Source: Medicago truncatula
Taxonomy: Eukaryota; Streptophyta; Magnoliopsida; Fabales; Fabaceae
NCBI RefSeq assembly: GCF_003473485.1
Contig: NC_053045.1
Coordinates: 10,132,501 to 10,196,500 of the forward strand
DNA: 64,000 nucleotides
Direction of reading: 5' to 3'
The position numbers were made by a program, and so were the translations under genes. How positions within the stretch are numbered: position 1 is the first letter of the stretch; each line of letters opens with the position of its first letter. The notes beneath the pieces are model-generated. The model did not search any database. It had not been told where the DNA came from and was given only the letters and a program-made list of their open reading frames with translations. Below are positions 1 to 11,060 of the stretch, in pieces.

Positions 1-42
1 TTGAAAATCCTAATAGTACATATACATAAAAAAAAATTGCAG

Positions 43-2098
43 GCAGAGATGCATCTTAATCATTGTAGGTCTTGTATGCGGATCTACACTACAACCGCGG
101 AAACCTTGGAAAGAAGAATAGCTGAGGGAAATGTTGAAACTTATCGGAAAAATAATGCAGTTCCAAAAGAAACAAACACAACCAAGGACAATCCGATTGA
201 AGTGCAACCCGAAACAGAGGAGAATAAGAGTTCAAGTAATGAAAAAGGGATGGAAGTACCTGAAACTGAAGATAATAGAAGTTTGAGTGCCGGAACATAT
301 CTAACTCAAAAAAGAAAAGAAAGGAGTTGTAGTGTAGATAATGGACAGACTCAGAATGAATCTTCCATACCACAAACAAGCACTCGAGGGGAAGAAAGGT
401 ACTGCATCTAATTTTATCCAATGTTTCATATCAAAACTGTATCCGATGTTTCATATTATGTTTTGTATTTCACACGTGTACGCGCTTTAATGTTTGATAT
501 CTGCACAAGATCGACACATATAAGCATATGTATAATTCCTATTTTCTTAAATTATTACAGAAATCACCGTGTCCGTTATATGTGTTGACATCATTGATGG
601 TTTCAGGTTGAATAATCAAGAAGATGTAGCAGATGAGATCAATGCCAAAATCATTGATGATGATGATGATGATGAAGAAGATGAGATTGATGGCAAAAGC
701 CTTGATGATTCAGTGACGAAAGCATGCAATATGGGTCTTTCCTTTACACAGGAAACAATCTTGAAGTGGTCAGAGTTTTTTGATGGGGAGAAGCTTCGAA
801 TGCAGGGTAAGAAATGAATATATATGATGTGTTTTAATGGTTTTTAATTTGTGATGTGTAAAACTATAAGAACTAACTAATGGTTTTATATATATGATGT
901 GTTTGCCAATAGTTTTGATATTTGATGTCTGAAATAATCGACTTGGATAATGTCAAAACTGTGCAGACAAAGAAAAGAAAGAAGTATGACATGGTTTATT
1001 CTGGTGGCACATACCCTGAGCGTAGAAGAGCTCTGAAGAAGTCAAAATACCTTGCAAGCCCCTGCGATGAAGCTATCTATGAGTCAAATGCAACTAAGAT
1101 GCAGAAGGATATATCAACATTTGCATGGAGCATTTCACATGATAAGTAAGTGAAAACCATTTTAAATATCTATTGGCAAATTATATGAATTAGTAAGCTT
1201 TGTAGTGGTACTACTAATAATATTTTGAAGAAATTAAACTATTCTAATTAAGAAAAGTATAGTAGCATGCAATTTAGTTTATAAAGCTGCAACCATTAAT
1301 TTTCAAGTGCCAATAAGCAAATTCATATTCCTAGTTGCAATTACCAAACACAAAGCGCCCTTGAGCAGGCAGGTCGGCATGCATGTTTCTCTTGTTTTTT
1401 GGTCCAACTGGGTAGTGTGATTGTATTTTCATGATTACATGTTCTTTAGTTACTAAGAATAGCTTCTTAGGCTATACTAAAATTATTAAATGTTAAGTTT
1501 TTTTTGCCAAATTGGTTGTTTTATTTGGCTATACTACAACTTGTAATCTGAGATAATATCCTAGTAGTACAAATCCTAAATGCGTTATAATAATGTAGGA
1601 CGGAGATTTTGTACTGCTCGGATAACAAGGCTCATGCTTTCACTCTACAAAGGAGTGACTTGTGGACACTTCAAAAAGATGAATGGGTGTCATGCTTCGT
1701 GATAAATGCATGGGTCAATTGCTTGAACTGGAATCAACCAAATGAAAAAATGACAAGACTGGTTACACCATTCATCAATTATGTATGCATTACATTCCAT
1801 GAATGTTAAAAGTTTACATACTGTTTAGGTCTTTTTGGAATTGGTTTTACTCGTTTTATATAAACAGGTTGACATGGAAAGACCTAATGCCCTAAATATA
1901 ACGAAACCAGTTGCATGCAAAAGATTCATCGAGAGACTGAAAAAGTTCAAATACATGGATTGGAAGGCTATTGACCCTACAAGTCTAGAATATGTAAGAC
2001 TGAGTTCATTATAGTTTTGAAAATTTCTACAAATTGATTGTTTGAATTATATGGTGTTGATTATTTTACTGATGAAATAGATAATGACGCCAACATGA
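43..2098 (+). pseudogene. Ulp1-like (C48 peptidase family) gene, truncated, multi-exon
   Basis: Exons read at about 43-398, 607-806, 913-1145, 1599-1782, 1868-1993 and 2081-2098, with AG/GT borders. Phases agree between the first and second and from the third through the fifth exon; the start of the third exon is unclear. The first exon has no start codon inside the window, so the gene may begin upstream. The N-terminal part is acidic and low in complexity (a run of D at about 655-690). The fourth exon encodes a stretch like LWTLQKDEWVSCFVINAWV, which resembles the segment just ahead of the catalytic domain in plant Ulp1-like proteins. The final exon stops soon after it, so the His/Asp/Cys catalytic core is missing. 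Such genes are often carried by MULE-type transposons. I take it as a broken or partial copy; the family assignment is by memory of the motif. Confidence 0.5.
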
Positions 2099-2379
2099 TA
2101 TGTAACCTCCGCTTAAGGACTGGATTAGTTTTAATGTTTTTTTTTTATTGAGTTTGTATAAAGATGTTGATGAATTTCTGAATTTGTATCAAGTTTATGA
2201 TGAATTTCTGGATATGTTCTTGAATCAATTAAATTTCTAGATGTTCTTTCCAGTTTATGATTTCAGTTAACGATCTTTCTAAGGAAGTCAAAGTTGATTC
2301 ATGAAGTTCTTTGCAATCTTGTAACAATCCTCTTTTGTTCTCTATGATGTCTGAATTTTGATGAATTGAAACAAACTTA

Positions 2380-3255
2380 GGGGTATGGATTACTGAAATC
2401 GTAAATATGGTTTAATGGTTTTGATAGTCTAATCAAGATAATTGAGTAATGATTTTAAATAATGATTAAGATGTTATACACTGAAATTATTACTGAAACC
2501 ATAAGTATGGTTTAATGATTTTGATATTCTTGTATATGAAACCAAAATAATTGTCTAATGTTTTTAAATGAAATTATTATTGGTACATGATTTTAAATAA
2601 TGATTAACATGTTATACACTAAAATTATTACTGAAACCATAAGTATGATTTAATGGTTTTGATAATCTTCAATGTGAAACCAAAATAATTGTCTAATGGT
2701 TTTGTAATAAAACAAAAGAACAAATGTGGTAAACATTTAAATCATTATTCACTAACTATAGTACACACTTATAACATTTAAAACAATTATTAAATTTGAA
2801 TTAATAAATCAGTGACCACTTTTTTTTGTAAAACCTCGTCATCTCTCATTTGTTTCTTCCGTTGTAAAACGAATTTCTGCCTTTGTCTAAATATAATTGT
2901 GGTTTAATGGTTTTGATAGACTTGTATGTGAAAGAAAAAGAATTGTCTAATGGTTTATAAAATAAAAGAATAATTAAAATTATTATTGATAAATGGTTTT
3001 AAATAATGACTATTACTGAAACCATAAGTATGGTTTAATGGTTTTGATAGTGTTCTATGTGAAATCAAAATAATTGTCTAATAGTTTTGTAACAAACTAT
3101 AATCATCCATACCTAACAAGAAAGAATGTGAAATGTATAATTTCCAATAGATCATATCAAAATAATTGTCTAATGGTTTTGTAACAAACTATAAACATCA
3201 ATACGTAACAATAAAGAATGTGAAATGTATAATTTCCAATAGATAATATCAAAAT
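2380..3255. repeat. Degenerate AT-rich tandem repeat array
   Basis: A unit containing the phrases GTATGGTTTAATGGTTTTGA and AAAATAATTGTCTAATGG recurs at about 2395, 2505, 2640, 2900, 3025 and 3165. Spacing is irregular, roughly 105 to 260 bases. The last two copies also share a longer tail about CATCCATACCTAACAAGAAAG. No coding potential is visible. 2100-2380, just before it, is AT-rich and gene-free. Confidence 0.65.
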
Positions 3256-3288
3256 ATTCCCAATAAACTCTAGTACAAACTCTATGTA

Positions 3289-4809
3289 AATCGTCCCTGT
3301 AAGTTCGCGTGTTTTTGGTTTTCGTCTCTGTATCTTTTTTTTATCTAAAACAACCTCTGTAAGTTATAAATGTTTTGGTATTGATCCCTTCCGTTATAAT
3401 CTGTTAAAAAACGCATATGTGACAAACGACAGATGACATGGCAACATGTGACTTGAAAAATGAAGTTTATGCGTCGTTCCTCATTTGCGAGTCAGAAAGT
3501 TAGAGGGACCAAACCAAAAAACAAGAAGACAAAAAATACATAAAATTCTTCATATTTTTCTTTCTATTTCTTCTTCATCATCTGTAACACTACCTTCATC
3601 GACATTCTTAAAAATCCAGAAAAAATTCCAAAAACAACAACTTTCAACAACATCATTGTCATTTATAATCACCACACCACCATCAACAACAATACCTAAT
3701 CTCATCATCAAAATCATTTAAAAAGTAAACATACATAAAATAATTCAAAAAGACCTTTTTAATCCAACACCTAACTTCATCTAGATGAATCAAAAGCCCC
3801 ATATCAATAGCCCACATAAGAAGTCATAACAATGAATACCCAGAAATTGTACCAGATTAAAGATCTTCTTCCAAGTTTCCAAGATCCAAAAATGCTATAC
3901 TCATTAGAAAACCCGGTCCACTGAATAAGGGTAGTTTCTTCCATGAAAACGCTGGAATTCGTACTCCGGAGTCCACGTCAGCTTCGTAGGCTTTTTCTTC
4001 GTCGGTTCCAACAACAACTTTTTCAGATGAATCGTAAGCGATTTCTTCTTGTTGTTGTTCTAACAGAGGTTGTTGTTGTTGGTGGTGAGACATGGTGGTG
4101 GATAATGATTGGTGTTGCAGTTACACTGGTGTGTTGTGTTTTAAAAGGTTGTAAAACGAGAGGTTTGAAAATTGGAACAAGTCACTGTCGAGTGTGGAGT
4201 TTTGAGTTAAGTAAATAGCACATCAAAATTGAAACACTACTACACTCTGTTTTATTTTATGCACTTTGGTTCTGGTATATGGATGAAAGAATAAAACTAA
4301 TTAGGATTATAAACTGTTCTTGTGGTCCCTGAAATGAGAATTCAGTTTCGATTTTTTTCTCCACTTTTAGATAAGCTATTTTTTTATTTTATTTTATAAA
4401 TTTATAGTGTAGTGATGTCGATGATGATGTTAATGTTTGTTGATGAATTTCTGGATTTTTCTGGGTTTTCTATGAAGTTTGATAAGGATGTGTTGAAGAT
4501 TATGAAGAAGATGAAAGGAAGGAAGAAAATGAGATTTTCTATGAATTTTTGGATTTTGTCTCTCTGCGGATTTCGTTTTTTGATTTTGGTCACTCTAACT
4601 TTTTGACTCAGCATATGGAATGATACATCAACATCATCTGCCACGTCACACATTGCCACGCCATCCTTCGTTTTTCACATAGACATTTTTGTAAAAGATG
4701 ATGACGGGATGAACCAAAACCAAAACATTTATAACTTTCAGGGGTTGTTTAAGAACAAAAAAAGATACAGGGACGAAAACAAAAAATACGCGAACTTAAA
4801 GGGATGATT
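3289..4809. mobile_element. Long-TIR element (Pack-MULE-like) with captured gene piece
   Basis: Positions 3289 to about 3715 pair as an imperfect inverted repeat with about 4400-4809. The two ends start AATCGTCCCTGTAAG and, on the other strand, AATCATCCCTTTAAG, and share GTTCGCGT, GTTATAAATGTTTTGG and further blocks. Inverted repeats of about 400 bases around a non-transposon gene fragment (3857-4093) are typical of Pack-MULEs or fold-back elements. I could not find a clean 9-base target duplication, so the superfamily is unsure. The paired open frames at 3485-3721 and 4402-4659 are just the two arms and are not genes. Confidence 0.65.
3857..4093 (-). pseudogene. Captured N-terminal fragment of an NRAMP metal transporter
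   Basis: A 78-residue frame starting at ATG 4093. It has an N-terminal Q/E-rich tail, then [20 protein letters not shown] followed by [10 protein letters not shown]. This is the start of the first membrane segment of NRAMP (SLC11) transporters, which move Mn, Fe and other divalent metals with protons. The family has the metal-binding DPGN motif here; this copy reads D-L-G-N, and the next glycine is E. The frame stops right after this motif, where real NRAMP proteins go on for more than 400 residues. It is therefore a dead fragment carried between the inverted repeats at 3289-4809. Upstream bases to about 4390 may be captured 5' UTR or promoter. Confidence 0.8.
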
Positions 4810-5639
4810 ATATAAACAAGGATGTCACATAACTCAACATTATATAACCAAAATAACATAATATCTCCTTAATAATAAATTCACCGTAGCGGAATAAAAC
4901 ATTTCAAAGGTCACGGTAATAATTTCATGCTTGTTTTTAGATGTTCATAAATAGAAAATAAACGAGGTTGCTAATATTTAACTCAAAATGCAAAATAAAG
5001 ATTGATCGTCGTCCCCAACAACATGCATCAGAGCGTGTAGCAACTACATTCTATTCAACTACTAATAAAAGCACTAAGCAGAGGGCATCCCTCATCTCTC
5101 CCTTCTAAACGTTCCACGACTACTCTTCGTCATATACTCAAAGTACAATCACCATAAAGGAAACAACAAAATAAAATAAGGGGTGAGAAATCCTGCCATA
5201 ACATAATAATATGGAAACACATGCACAATAAATACATATAGAAAGAATAAAATTTCCATCATCACATCATTCTCAACGGTTATTATATATATCTCTACAA
5301 TTCACCTATCACACCATCTTACCATTCTCACACTCAATAACACCAAGTAAAACTTCATCATATAAATGCACATGGACTCTCCTAATGACCTACATGAACA
5401 TGGTACCACTCATATCTCAACATTTTGTCAGAGTTATGTTACTGAACTTTTCTCGTCATAGTTTGCCAGAGATATGTTACTGTACTTCTCCATCAGTCAT
5501 GCACTCCATCAGTCTTATACTCTATATGAATGCATAAAAATAAATTCGACAAGTAACAGACGTATGCACATATTCAAATGATTCACATATTAATGTAAGA
5601 CTCCCCCTAATATGCACGACTCTAATGCAAACACACAAA

Positions 5640-5785
5640 TCATCACAACTCTCATCATCATCATAGATAACATCATCATTCTCATCATCATGATAAGTCA
5701 ATATTACTATATTTTTTTTATTACAGGGGGTAAACCAAAAGTACCCTATATTACAGGGGATAACAAGATTATTATGATGATGTTA
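5640..5785. repeat. Imperfect palindrome rich in ATCATC/GATGAT
   Basis: AGATAACATCATCATTCTC near 5664 pairs with the ATGATGATGTTATCT near 5775 on the other strand. It lies in an otherwise gene-free AT-rich stretch. It can form a hairpin; its origin is unknown. Confidence 0.4.
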
Positions 5786-7044
5786 TCTATAATTAATTAA
5801 AAACCCCAATTTTTAATATTATTTTAGTAATATACTTATTGGATAATATTAGTGTTGATTGTTTGACATTATTATTTTTATTTGAATTAAATCCGTTTTA
5901 ACATGTTTGGGTGGGGTTGTTTAGTAAATTGGGATAGAGACATTGGATTAATAAGGGTTTCTACGAGCAATTGATTTCCTTTTTCTAAGACTATATTTGA
6001 AAGCTTATATAAATTTCTAAAACTAAAGCAATTGAATAGCACATGTGCTGTTAATTGCAACAGATTTGTACCCATAATTGAAAACTTATATAAATTTATA
6101 GCTTATGTAATAATAATTATAGAAGTAAAGAGTTACTATTATATTTAGAATTAAATATAATTCTAGTTAGTTAAGGAATTAATATTCAATGTTAGTTAAA
6201 TTTGACATGTTTGATACACTTTGTTTTGAACAAAGAATTTAATTGATAAGAGATTTGAAGATGTGTAATTGTTGAGTTATTTAGCAAAGTGTAATTAATG
6301 AATTATTTGACTAAATGTAATTTCTAAATTAATTGATGTTGTGATTATTTGAGGATGTGTGATTTAAAGATGTGCTATATAAGGATGTGATATTTGATGA
6401 TGGTGCTAATTAAAGATGTGTATTGTCGAGTCATTGAATGATGTGCATTGTTGAGTCTTTAACTGTGTTCATGCATTCATGGTCAGTCCTATTTAACGAT
6501 GTTGTATTTGACGATGGTGTGGACAAAATCAGTAACATACCTCTGATGTCCAAAATATTTGACGATGGTGATAGGTTTGGTACCACATGCATATAAAGTC
6601 GAGTTGGGACATTGCATTCATTGTCAAGCATATTTGAAGATGTATTATATTTGACGATGTAGTATCTATATATAAATATATATTTGAAGATGTAATATAT
6701 TTAACGATGTAGTATCTATATATATAAATTTATAGTTGAAGATGAGTTTATTTAAAGATGGTGATATGTTTGTGTCTATTAAATGATGAAAGATGATTAT
6801 TAAATGATGTGAATAATTTATATATGAATATATGATTGTTGATACTGACATGTTATTATAAGATATAAGATGTTGATTGGTGCCATTATAAGATACACAA
6901 TTATCACCAATTCATCCTTATTCTATCATATAAACATGAATTCAAAGTCTCCTTTAAGTTATCCAACCATAAAACATTAGTTTTACAAAATTCGTCTAAG
7001 TTTAGGAAAAATTAGCATTTTTCGATAAATCTTCCAAAACCAAA

Positions 7045-7350
7045 GTAAACGAATCCAAACGCCTCAACCGAGTATACACACAAATCACATGTGAGTGCAG
7101 TAGTGTGTACACATACATTTCATAGGCCAAAGCCGACAAATACTCAAATTCCCTAAGTTCGTATCGTTTTATCATTTTCCAAGTTATTTGACAAAACAAA
7201 TCAAACAAGTTCGAATGCCTCAACCAAGCTTACACACAAGTCACATATGCGTGCAGTAGTGTATGCATAAACGTCTCATAGGCTAACTTCAATCCCAAAG
7301 TTCGTATCATTTTGCCGTTTTTCAAAGAATTTAAGTTTTCAAGCAAAACT
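7045..7350. repeat. Tandem duplication of about 160 bases inside LTR-type sequence
   Basis: A block with CGCCTCAACCGAGTATACAC, GTGAGTGCAGTAGTGTG, CATAGGC and AAGTTCGTATC (7055-7165) is followed by a diverged second copy (7215-7310). A similar doubled block with different sequence lies at 46655-46985 in the related LTR. Confidence 0.5.
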
Positions 7351-8960
7351 AAGTTAAGGTCCATGATTCCCATCCAAAACATTTTTATAAATCATGACAA
7401 TACTAGACAACCCTAGTCCTACTGTTTTATCTTGAGAAATCGAGTTTTTGGAAATTCATGTTCTTGAACCATTTTCAAAAAGTTATGATACGATTCACAA
7501 AGCCAAATCCAATCTAACTCAATTGATGTTTCCAAAGGTTTAGAAAGCTCAAATACATTTAATTACATCAAAAGAATCAGTTTGGAACCACCTGGATCGC
7601 CCCTGAAGGCCTGGAACGACCAAAACGATGGGGTCTGTCAATGAGCAACTCGCTTAGTGAGCTCCAGCTCGCCTGGCGAGTTGCACCAGAACAGGTTGCC
7701 CTGTTTTGGTTGTTCCTTCTCGGGAACTTCCAATTTTTCACACGAAAACCCCAATTTTGATCCCCTTAACCCCAAATTCGACCAAGACTTATACACTTGA
7801 TTACAAACATAAAAATGCATTTAAAACAACAACAAACATCAGATTCAAACACCAATTCATCTTAAAATTATCATCTAGTTCGTTTTCACCAAAAATCACC
7901 ATTTTTCTCATTTTTCATTCAAACTTCAAAACAACCACACCAATCCAAATCCCATCAACACATAAGCATAAACAATCATTAATGAAGTGAATTCAAACAT
8001 GTTTCAACAACAATCATACACCAATTCATGAATTACACTCAAATAGTAAAAAAATCATGAAAACAACTCAACAACATGAAGTTTAAGATATTAACACAAC
8101 AAATTCATGAAGTTTATCATACCCATAATTCTACATGAAAAAGGAGCACAAATTTTATCATTTAAAACCACAAAAAGTCACAATTATAACAAAAGCACTT
8201 AAACCCACAAGTAGAAAAAGTGATTATAGCTTAATTGGTGAAAAATAGACTACCCCCTTACCTCAAAGCTTCAATAATCCAATTCCTAACTTCAATTAAG
8301 ATCCTAGTCACCAACCCCAAGCTTGCTCTCCCTCTAGTTCTTCTTTGTTCTTCAAGATCTCTTTTCTCTTTCTACCTCTATCTTAAAATGTTTTGTGAAA
8401 GTGAGTAAATGAAGGTTATGACCTATTTTCTCATAAGACTAGTGTTTATATAGTCACCACTAAAATGAGCTCAACCCTACTTGTATTAATGAGCTCAATA
8501 TTCTTACCAATTAATTCACCGAGTTACTACTCACTTAATTGTAAAAATAACGAATTGTTACCGTATCTAATTAATTACCACAACCCACGACTTAGTAAAA
8601 ATAATTATTCTCACTTAAAACACTAAAACTAGTTCTCTTAACAAAAGACTAATTTATCCTTACTCACCAAATGACCAAAATATCCTTGAGTCTAAAATGA
8701 CAAAAATACCCTTCTTAAGCCAAAATCCACTAATCCCGAATAAAATACACACACATAGAGACAAATAATCACATACAGACACATATAACCACACATAATA
8801 ATTAATTAAAATAATTCTAGTGAAAATCGAGTTGTTTAAGGGACCATATTCGTAACCACGTGTAAATAAAAGTATATAATAATAGTATAGTAGTAGTAAA
8901 AAAAATTTGAAAAATTGGGGGGACCATAGCCACCCCTGGTCTCTCCGCCCCTGGTTACGA

Positions 8961-9569
8961 ATAGCTTAAAATTCATCTGCGAGCGAGAATAGACGCGTTA
9001 AATTAAAAAGTAGTGATATTTGAACAACCATTTTATACAATTTTTGGTGACAACTTTTTTTTTTCTCTTTTCATTGGATAAAAACAATGGATAGAGAAAA
9101 AGAAAGAGAAATAATAAGATGATAATTTGAGTATGAGATAAAAAGTTGTCATAAAATGGTTATACAAATATTTCTCTAATTTCAAAAACTTGTAGGGCAA
9201 GTTAGAGTAGATAAAACATGTGCAAGAATAGTGTAGGGGGACAACCCATGTGCTTGAAACTTGGTGATTAAGTTATATTGAATGGTTTAGATTCATCCCA
9301 CATGACTTATGTTTAATCCAAGGGCTAGGACTTTACCATGTGGTCTATTTAAGCTATTCCTTCCTTTCCCATTTTCACTTTCAGCACAGAAGCGCTCTCT
9401 CTCTTTCTCTCAATATTACCTGTATAGGTGTGTTGGTGCTTTTTGTTTTGAAGAAAAAACATCCATTTCCTTCATGTTCCAAGCCTTATTTGAGAAAACT
9501 TCTTGAATTACAAACCTTTGCCTCTCCTTTGTGAAGCTTTTGATTGAGAATTTATTTCAGGTAAACTAA
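8961..9569 (+). promoter_or_regulatory. Duplicated promoter and 5' exon module (inverted copy at 25600-26027)
   Basis: Apart from a MITE at 9011-9178, this segment is nearly identical to the reverse complement of 25600-26027. It has a TATTTAAG box at about 9345, a CT-rich leader with CTCTCTCTCTTTCTCTC, and CAG|GTAAAC at 9558-9566, which looks like a splice donor. Homology with the other copy stops a few bases after this GT. It looks like a promoter plus first untranslated exon of another gene placed directly upstream of F-box gene A. The small frame 9309-9506 is identical in both copies only because the DNA is. Confidence 0.5.
9011..9178. mobile_element. Small MITE with terminal inverted repeats
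   Basis: The left end TAGTGATATTTGAACAACC and the right end (reverse strand) TAGAGAAATATTTGTATAACC pair, followed by CATTTTAT and GACAACTTTTT in both arms. The inverted copy of the surrounding module lacks this piece (junction at about 25977-25987), which is direct evidence for insertion. Confidence 0.75.
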
Positions 9570-9586
9570 ATTAGGGCTCCTTTCTC

Positions 9587-9597
9587 AATATATAAAA
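9587..9597 (+). promoter_or_regulatory. TATA box of F-box gene A
   Basis: AATATATAAAA lies about 90 bases before the ATG at 9685 and is followed by GTTAGGGTTT, a telo-box-like word. The same TATA plus AAACCCTA arrangement precedes copies B, C, D and E. Confidence 0.55.
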
Positions 9598-9684
9598 AAC
9601 GTTAGGGTTTTTCCTCCAAAAAAAAAGGGTTAGGGTTTCTACTTTCTTCTACTAATCCCAATCACTTTGCGCTTTCAATCGCCG

Positions 9685-10896
9685 ATGGAGTCAGTCGCTG
9701 CAAAAAAAAGAAAGGTGAGCACAACCTGTATATCTGATGATATTGCCTTCTCTATTCTATCCAAATTGCCTTTTAAATCTATTAAGCGATTTGAATGCGT
9801 TCGTAAATCATGGTCTCTGATCTTATCTGAAAACCCTCACTTCATGAACATGTTCTACAAGAATCTTTTATCTAATTCTCACAGATATCCTTATTACGAT
9901 GGAGCATCTCTTCTTCTAAAGGATTTAGAACTTGGTAAAGAAGTTTTCTATTCTATTTATGGTGAAAGGTTTGAGAACAAAGTACAATTAGATTTCACAA
10001 ATCCATTTGCAAACCGTTTCAATTTTCGTATTTTTGGTTTTGGTAGTATTAATGGCACACTTTGTCTCCATCAAGATGATTATAATGGCAAAACTCTATT
10101 GTGGAACCCATCTACACATGCAATCAAGCTCATTCCCCCCACTCCATATGAGTTAGTTGAGTCGTCTATTGACGAAGATGTTGAAGATTTTGATAGTATA
10201 GATGATACATCTTATCTTCATGGATTTGGTTACGATGAACTTAGAAATGACTATAATGTCATTTGTTATGTATCTATTATGGGTGAGCACGCTGGTTACG
10301 GTGATATGACTTTAGACCCGTTCTGGAAGATATATAGCTTAAGAACTAACTCGTGGAGGATACTTGATGTTTTTGACATGCCTTATTCTTTGGCATGTAT
10401 TGACGGCACTCAAGTCTACATGAATGGTGTGTGTCATTGGTTGTGTGAAGAAGAAGAAGATAGTCAGGATGGACCATGTTTGGTATCATTTTACTTGAGC
10501 AATGAGAAATTCTTCATAACACCCGTTCCCTCATACTTGGATGATTGTTTCGATGTTCAAGCATTGTGGATAAACTTGGTGGTGTTAAACGGGGCCATTG
10601 CGTTGATCTCATATCATGAAGAGACGACTAATTTTCACATATCGATTTTGGGTGAATATGGCATTAAGGAATCGTGGACCAAACTCTTCCTTGTTGGACC
10701 GTTGTCTTGCATTGAGCGTCCTATCGGAGTGGGGACAAAAGGAGAAATATTCGTCATCAGAAAAGATAAAGAGCTAGTTTGTATTGATTTAAGTACTCAA
10801 ATGATTGTGGAGCTTGTTTACAAAGAAGTGAATTCTATTGATAGGATAGTAATATACAAGGAAAATATTCTTCCAATTGGAGGAATAAGTAATTAG
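9685..10896 (+). CDS. F-box protein, F-box-associated interaction type (copy A)
   Basis: An intact single-exon gene of 403 residues. The open frame extends upstream, but the first ATG is at 9685 (MESVAAKKRK). The F-box is at about residues 17-58 (ISDDIAFSILSKLPFKSIKR, then FECVRKSW). The rest resembles the F-box-associated interaction domain of proteins such as the CPR1/CPR30 type, with FGFGSINGTLC, LLWNPST, LHGFGYD and SWRI blocks. Such proteins join SCF ubiquitin ligases through SKP1 and choose targets with the C-terminal half; the target here is unknown. A basic KKRK near the start could help nuclear entry. Copies C, D and E on the other strand are close paralogues. The stop codon lies inside the target duplication of a SINE at 10903-11044, so the 3' UTR is altered. 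Confidence 0.9.
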   Translation: MESVAAKKRKVSTTCISDDIAFSILSKLPFKSIKRFECVRKSWSLILSENPHFMNMFYKNLLSNSHRYPYYDGASLLLKDLELGKEVFYSIYGERFENKVQLDFTNPFANRFNFRIFGFGSINGTLCLHQDDYNGKTLLWNPSTHAIKLIPPTPYELVESSIDEDVEDFDSIDDTSYLHGFGYDELRNDYNVICYVSIMGEHAGYGDMTLDPFWKIYSLRTNSWRILDVFDMPYSLACIDGTQVYMNGVCHWLCEEEEDSQDGPCLVSFYLSNEKFFITPVPSYLDDCFDVQALWINLVVLNGAIALISYHEETTNFHISILGEYGIKESWTKLFLVGPLSCIERPIGVGTKGEIFVIRKDKELVCIDLSTQMIVELVYKEVNSIDRIVIYKENILPIGGISN

Positions 10897-10902
10897 TTAT
10901 TT

Positions 10903-11044
10903 ATCCAGAAGTCCTAGCTCAACTGGCAAAATGCCGAAATTGTTAGGCCGGATGTCATGACCGGGGTTCGAACCCTGGTACCTCCACTTGTGTGTGTGAG
11001 TTTATAATGGCTTTGCCATTTCGTCTATCTATCAAAAAAAAAAA
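10903..11044 (+). mobile_element. tRNA-derived SINE at the end of F-box gene A
   Basis: It has a box A-like TAGCTCAACTGG, a box B GGTTCGAACCC, a short body and an A-rich tail (from about 11033). It is flanked by the direct repeat AAGTAATTAGTTATTT at 10887-10902 and 11045-11060. Copies C, D and E have a single uninterrupted AAGTAATTAGTTATTTT in the same place, so the empty site is visible in this window. The first repeat contains the stop codon of gene A. Confidence 0.9.
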
Positions 11045-11060
11045 AAGTAATTAGTTATTT

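Larger units (their letters stand above)
4820..8830 (-). mobile_element. Old LTR-type sequence, degenerate
   Basis: No gene is visible. Blocks match the LTR family seen at 44113-47100, 52673-59161 and 56594-58676. These include a phrase with AACATACCTCTGATGTCC and GGTACCACATGCAT (about 6530-6600), GATGTG/GACGATG-rich runs (6240-6760), paired GCGAG words (7645-7683), and a minus-strand TATA-like TATATAAAC (rc of about 8448-8458). The outer bases of the 3' end seem lost where the long-TIR element lies. Several nested pieces are probably present; boundaries are approximate. Confidence 0.45.

Noticed and set aside
3485..3721. 78-residue frame, with a partner frame at 4402-4659
   Set aside because: Both lie in the two arms of the inverted repeat and are low-complexity.
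9309..9534. Small frames identical to those at 25632-25857
   Set aside because: The identity follows from near-identical duplicated DNA and both overlapping phases are equally kept; this is a leader region, not a conserved peptide.
10911..10990. Possible tRNA gene after F-box copy A
   Set aside because: Boxes A and B are present but no cloverleaf forms, and an A-rich tail plus target duplication show a SINE.
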